DNA of 35,815 bases from Deltaproteobacteria bacterium (lineage in GTDB: Bacteria > Desulfobacterota > Desulfovibrionia > Desulfovibrionales > Desulfomicrobiaceae): positions 1-35,815 of the forward strand of contig RZZR01000012.1 in assembly GCA_009929795.1 (NCBI GenBank). The letters run 5' to 3'. How positions within the stretch are numbered: position 1 is the first letter of the stretch; every line of letters starts with the position of its first letter. Of the stretch, positions 34,307 to 35,815 are shown one piece after another. Both the position numbers and the translations under genes were made by a program. Below the pieces are notes generated by a model. That model searched no databases and had not been told where the DNA came from. It saw only the letters and a list, made by a program, of their open reading frames with translations.

Positions 34307-35815
34307 ATGGAAAGTAAAAATTTTGCAACGGTGTTCGTGTTCATGCTTCTGGCATCTCTCATGGCCTCATGCCAGGGTAGCGGAGGCGACGATCCGAATA
34401 CGGCGACGCTGGTTCTGAACGGCCAGGTCACGGAAACGAAAGTCGATTGGCAATCCACTAAGGGTGGAGCGCTCTTGGACATCGCCCGGTTCATGGAGGG
34501 GGTGGGCGGCCGGTTTTTGCCCATCAACATGGATACGGGGATTGTCGCCCAGTACGGCAAGCGGATCGGGTTTGCCAGCAACGGGTATGCCTATGGCATG
34601 GTCCAGGTCCAGCTCTGTCCCATGGAACCGGCCTGCAAAGAGGATGGTGGTCGGTTATGGGCTCCGCTCGGATTCCTGGGCCAGGTCTTGAACGGCACCG
34701 TGACCGTGGACGAAGCGAAAAGACAGATCGTAGTGAATGCAACCCCGGCCCTGGGCATCGGCGATGTCGTTCCCGAGGCCCAAGGCGTGGCTTCGGCCCT
34801 GGAGGGGAGCGGGTACCAGGTTCAGCAGGGCGACATTTGTCTCAGCAATGCGGTGGAGATCTGCGCGGCCGGGTATTCACCCAACGCCAACGCCAACAAC
34901 GCCGGATTTCCCTATCTCTGCATCCAGGCCCCGTTGCCGCCGGATGCCGCGCACGCCATCCTGCCCGTGCAGTTCGCCTACTCTTTGCGGGAGGACGAGG
35001 GACTGGTGGTCATCGGCCGGACCCCGCCGACCTGCGACTACTACAGCTATCGAAGCTATTTCCTGAACATCTGTCTGAGTGGCGTCAACCCCTTTGACCG
35101 CCAGAAAATCTACACCCAGCTGGGCGATCCCATTAACGCCTACAACATCCAGGACGACATGTTTTATGGCAACCCTTCCGGGGCCAAGGTGGAGCCCTAC
35201 GAGTCATTCTTCGTTCTGGTTTCCACCGCAGACCGGCAGCTGTACGAAGATGTCCGGGCTGCCGTGTCTCAGGCCGGACTGGATCCGAACAAGGTCCTCC
35301 TGGACATCATGGACCCGAACCTGATCCGTCTGGGCAACGACGATTTTGCGGACATGATGAATTTCCTGCACCGGTTTTCCAATCCCAAGGACAAGGACGC
35401 CGGTCAGGTCTATACTCATCGGCCGACCCTGGAAGTCCTGCGCCTGACTCCGAATACGCCCCGGACGGCCGACTTTCTGACGCCGTATGCGCCACGCAAG
35501 CGCGGTTCGGGCACGAACGAGGAACAGTACCGGGCGGCCCTGGATTCTTTGCGCCAGGCCATTCTGGAGGAATACGGGGGTACGAACAGGATTGAGGAGC
35601 TGCCGACCTACGTCTGGATGGCCAAGTCTGGGGCAGAGGCTATCGACGCCGTGGAGGACGTGCTCGGTGAAACCCGGGACACATTGTATCTGAAATCAGG
35701 CCTCTTCCGTTTCGGCGCAGACACCCGAGTGCTCGCCTACGGCATCAATCGCACGGCCACGGGCAAATCCGTATACAATAACGTGAGCTGTTACGGAGCC
35801 CAGTACATCAACGGG
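34307..35815 (+). CDS. Large secreted lipoprotein of unknown function, 3' end beyond the window
   Basis: An open frame of 503 codons from ATG at 34307 (GGAGG nine bases upstream) to the window end without a stop. A signal peptide with a Cys at its end (LASLMASC, Cys23) suggests a lipoprotein. Residues ~30-145 resemble the copper amine oxidase N-terminal-like domain found in surface proteins (MDTGIVAQYGKR, WAPLGFLGQVLNGTVTVDEAKRQIVV), low certainty. The rest is rich in Tyr, Asn and Asp with several Cys, has no family I recognise, and contains an Asn-Ala repeat (PNANANNAG). An extracytoplasmic structural or enzymatic role is possible. Confidence 0.75.
   Translation, partial: MESKNFATVFVFMLLASLMASCQGSGGDDPNTATLVLNGQVTETKVDWQSTKGGALLDIARFMEGVGGRFLPINMDTGIVAQYGKRIGFASNGYAYGMVQVQLCPMEPACKEDGGRLWAPLGFLGQVLNGTVTVDEAKRQIVVNATPALGIGDVVPEAQGVASALEGSGYQVQQGDICLSNAVEICAAGYSPNANANNAGFPYLCIQAPLPPDAAHAILPVQFAYSLREDEGLVVIGRTPPTCDYYSYRSYFLNICLSGVNPFDRQKIYTQLGDPINAYNIQDDMFYGNPSGAKVEPYESFFVLVSTADRQLYEDVRAAVSQAGLDPNKVLLDIMDPNLIRLGNDDFADMMNFLHRFSNPKDKDAGQVYTHRPTLEVLRLTPNTPRTADFLTPYAPRKRGSGTNEEQYRAALDSLRQAILEEYGGTNRIEELPTYVWMAKSGAEAIDAVEDVLGETRDTLYLKSGLFRFGADTRVLAYGINRTATGKSVYNNVSCYGAQYING

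Noticed and set aside
1-35815. CRISPR arrays, rRNA and tRNA genes
   Set aside because: None recognised on reading; no regularly spaced repeats or cloverleaf sequences were noticed, though weak tRNA-like structures cannot be excluded without a search program.

Overview
The window looks like chromosomal DNA of an anaerobic, sulfate-reducing Desulfovibrio-type bacterium. This rests on gene content: a Tat-exported selenocysteine formate dehydrogenase with FdhE, FdhD and MobA maturation genes; an HdrA-MvhDGA-type hydrogenase module; and an Rnf complex led by a decaheme cytochrome c and closed by ApbE, an order I associate with Desulfovibrio. The family assignment is inference; no 16S rRNA or other marker gene is present. 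Apart from one AT-rich gap, base composition appears uniformly moderately GC-rich.

Layout. 1-4715 (minus strand): the 5' two thirds of a selenocysteine formate dehydrogenase alpha subunit, a 73-aa membrane peptide, a MobA fused to a degenerate IS1595/ISXO2-type transposase, and FdhE. 4896-8888 (plus): a lipoprotein solute-binding protein, a membrane sensor kinase and a receiver-STAS regulator, overlapping end to end, with no transporter genes. 8927-12283 (minus): a tight four-gene run of LytTR regulator, amidohydrolase, HSDR_N-like protein and FdhD. 12284-12860: an intergenic region with a very AT-rich core. 12861-19450 (plus): hdrA, mvhD, mvhG, mvhA and a hydrogenase maturation protease. Three of these contain in-frame TGA codons read as selenocysteine (13038, 16166, 18749), each followed by a SECIS-like hairpin. 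19460-23450: lepA, lepB and a yifB/comM-type gene, then a bidirectional terminator and a convergent RRM protein gene. 24160-25950: an acetyl-CoA hydrolase/transferase-family gene and a small membrane protein. 26123-32965: decaheme cytochrome, rnfC-D-G-E-A-B and apbE. 33049-34080 (minus): a glycosyltransferase. 34307-end: a partial lipoprotein.

How the genes fit together. Formate dehydrogenase oxidises formate in the periplasm. The Mvh-type hydrogenase passes H2 electrons through MvhD to HdrA, a flavin-bifurcating subunit, probably reducing ferredoxin and a second acceptor. Rnf connects the ferredoxin/NADH pool to the membrane and, through its decaheme cytochrome, to periplasmic electron carriers. 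The window is therefore rich in redox coupling genes, with four selenoproteins in 19 kb.

Main points for a second look: the selenocysteine-rich hdrA-mvhDGA operon, which conventional gene calling will truncate; the tandem HdrA with no HdrB or HdrC nearby; the MobA-transposase fusion; and the binding protein/kinase/receiver-STAS module.
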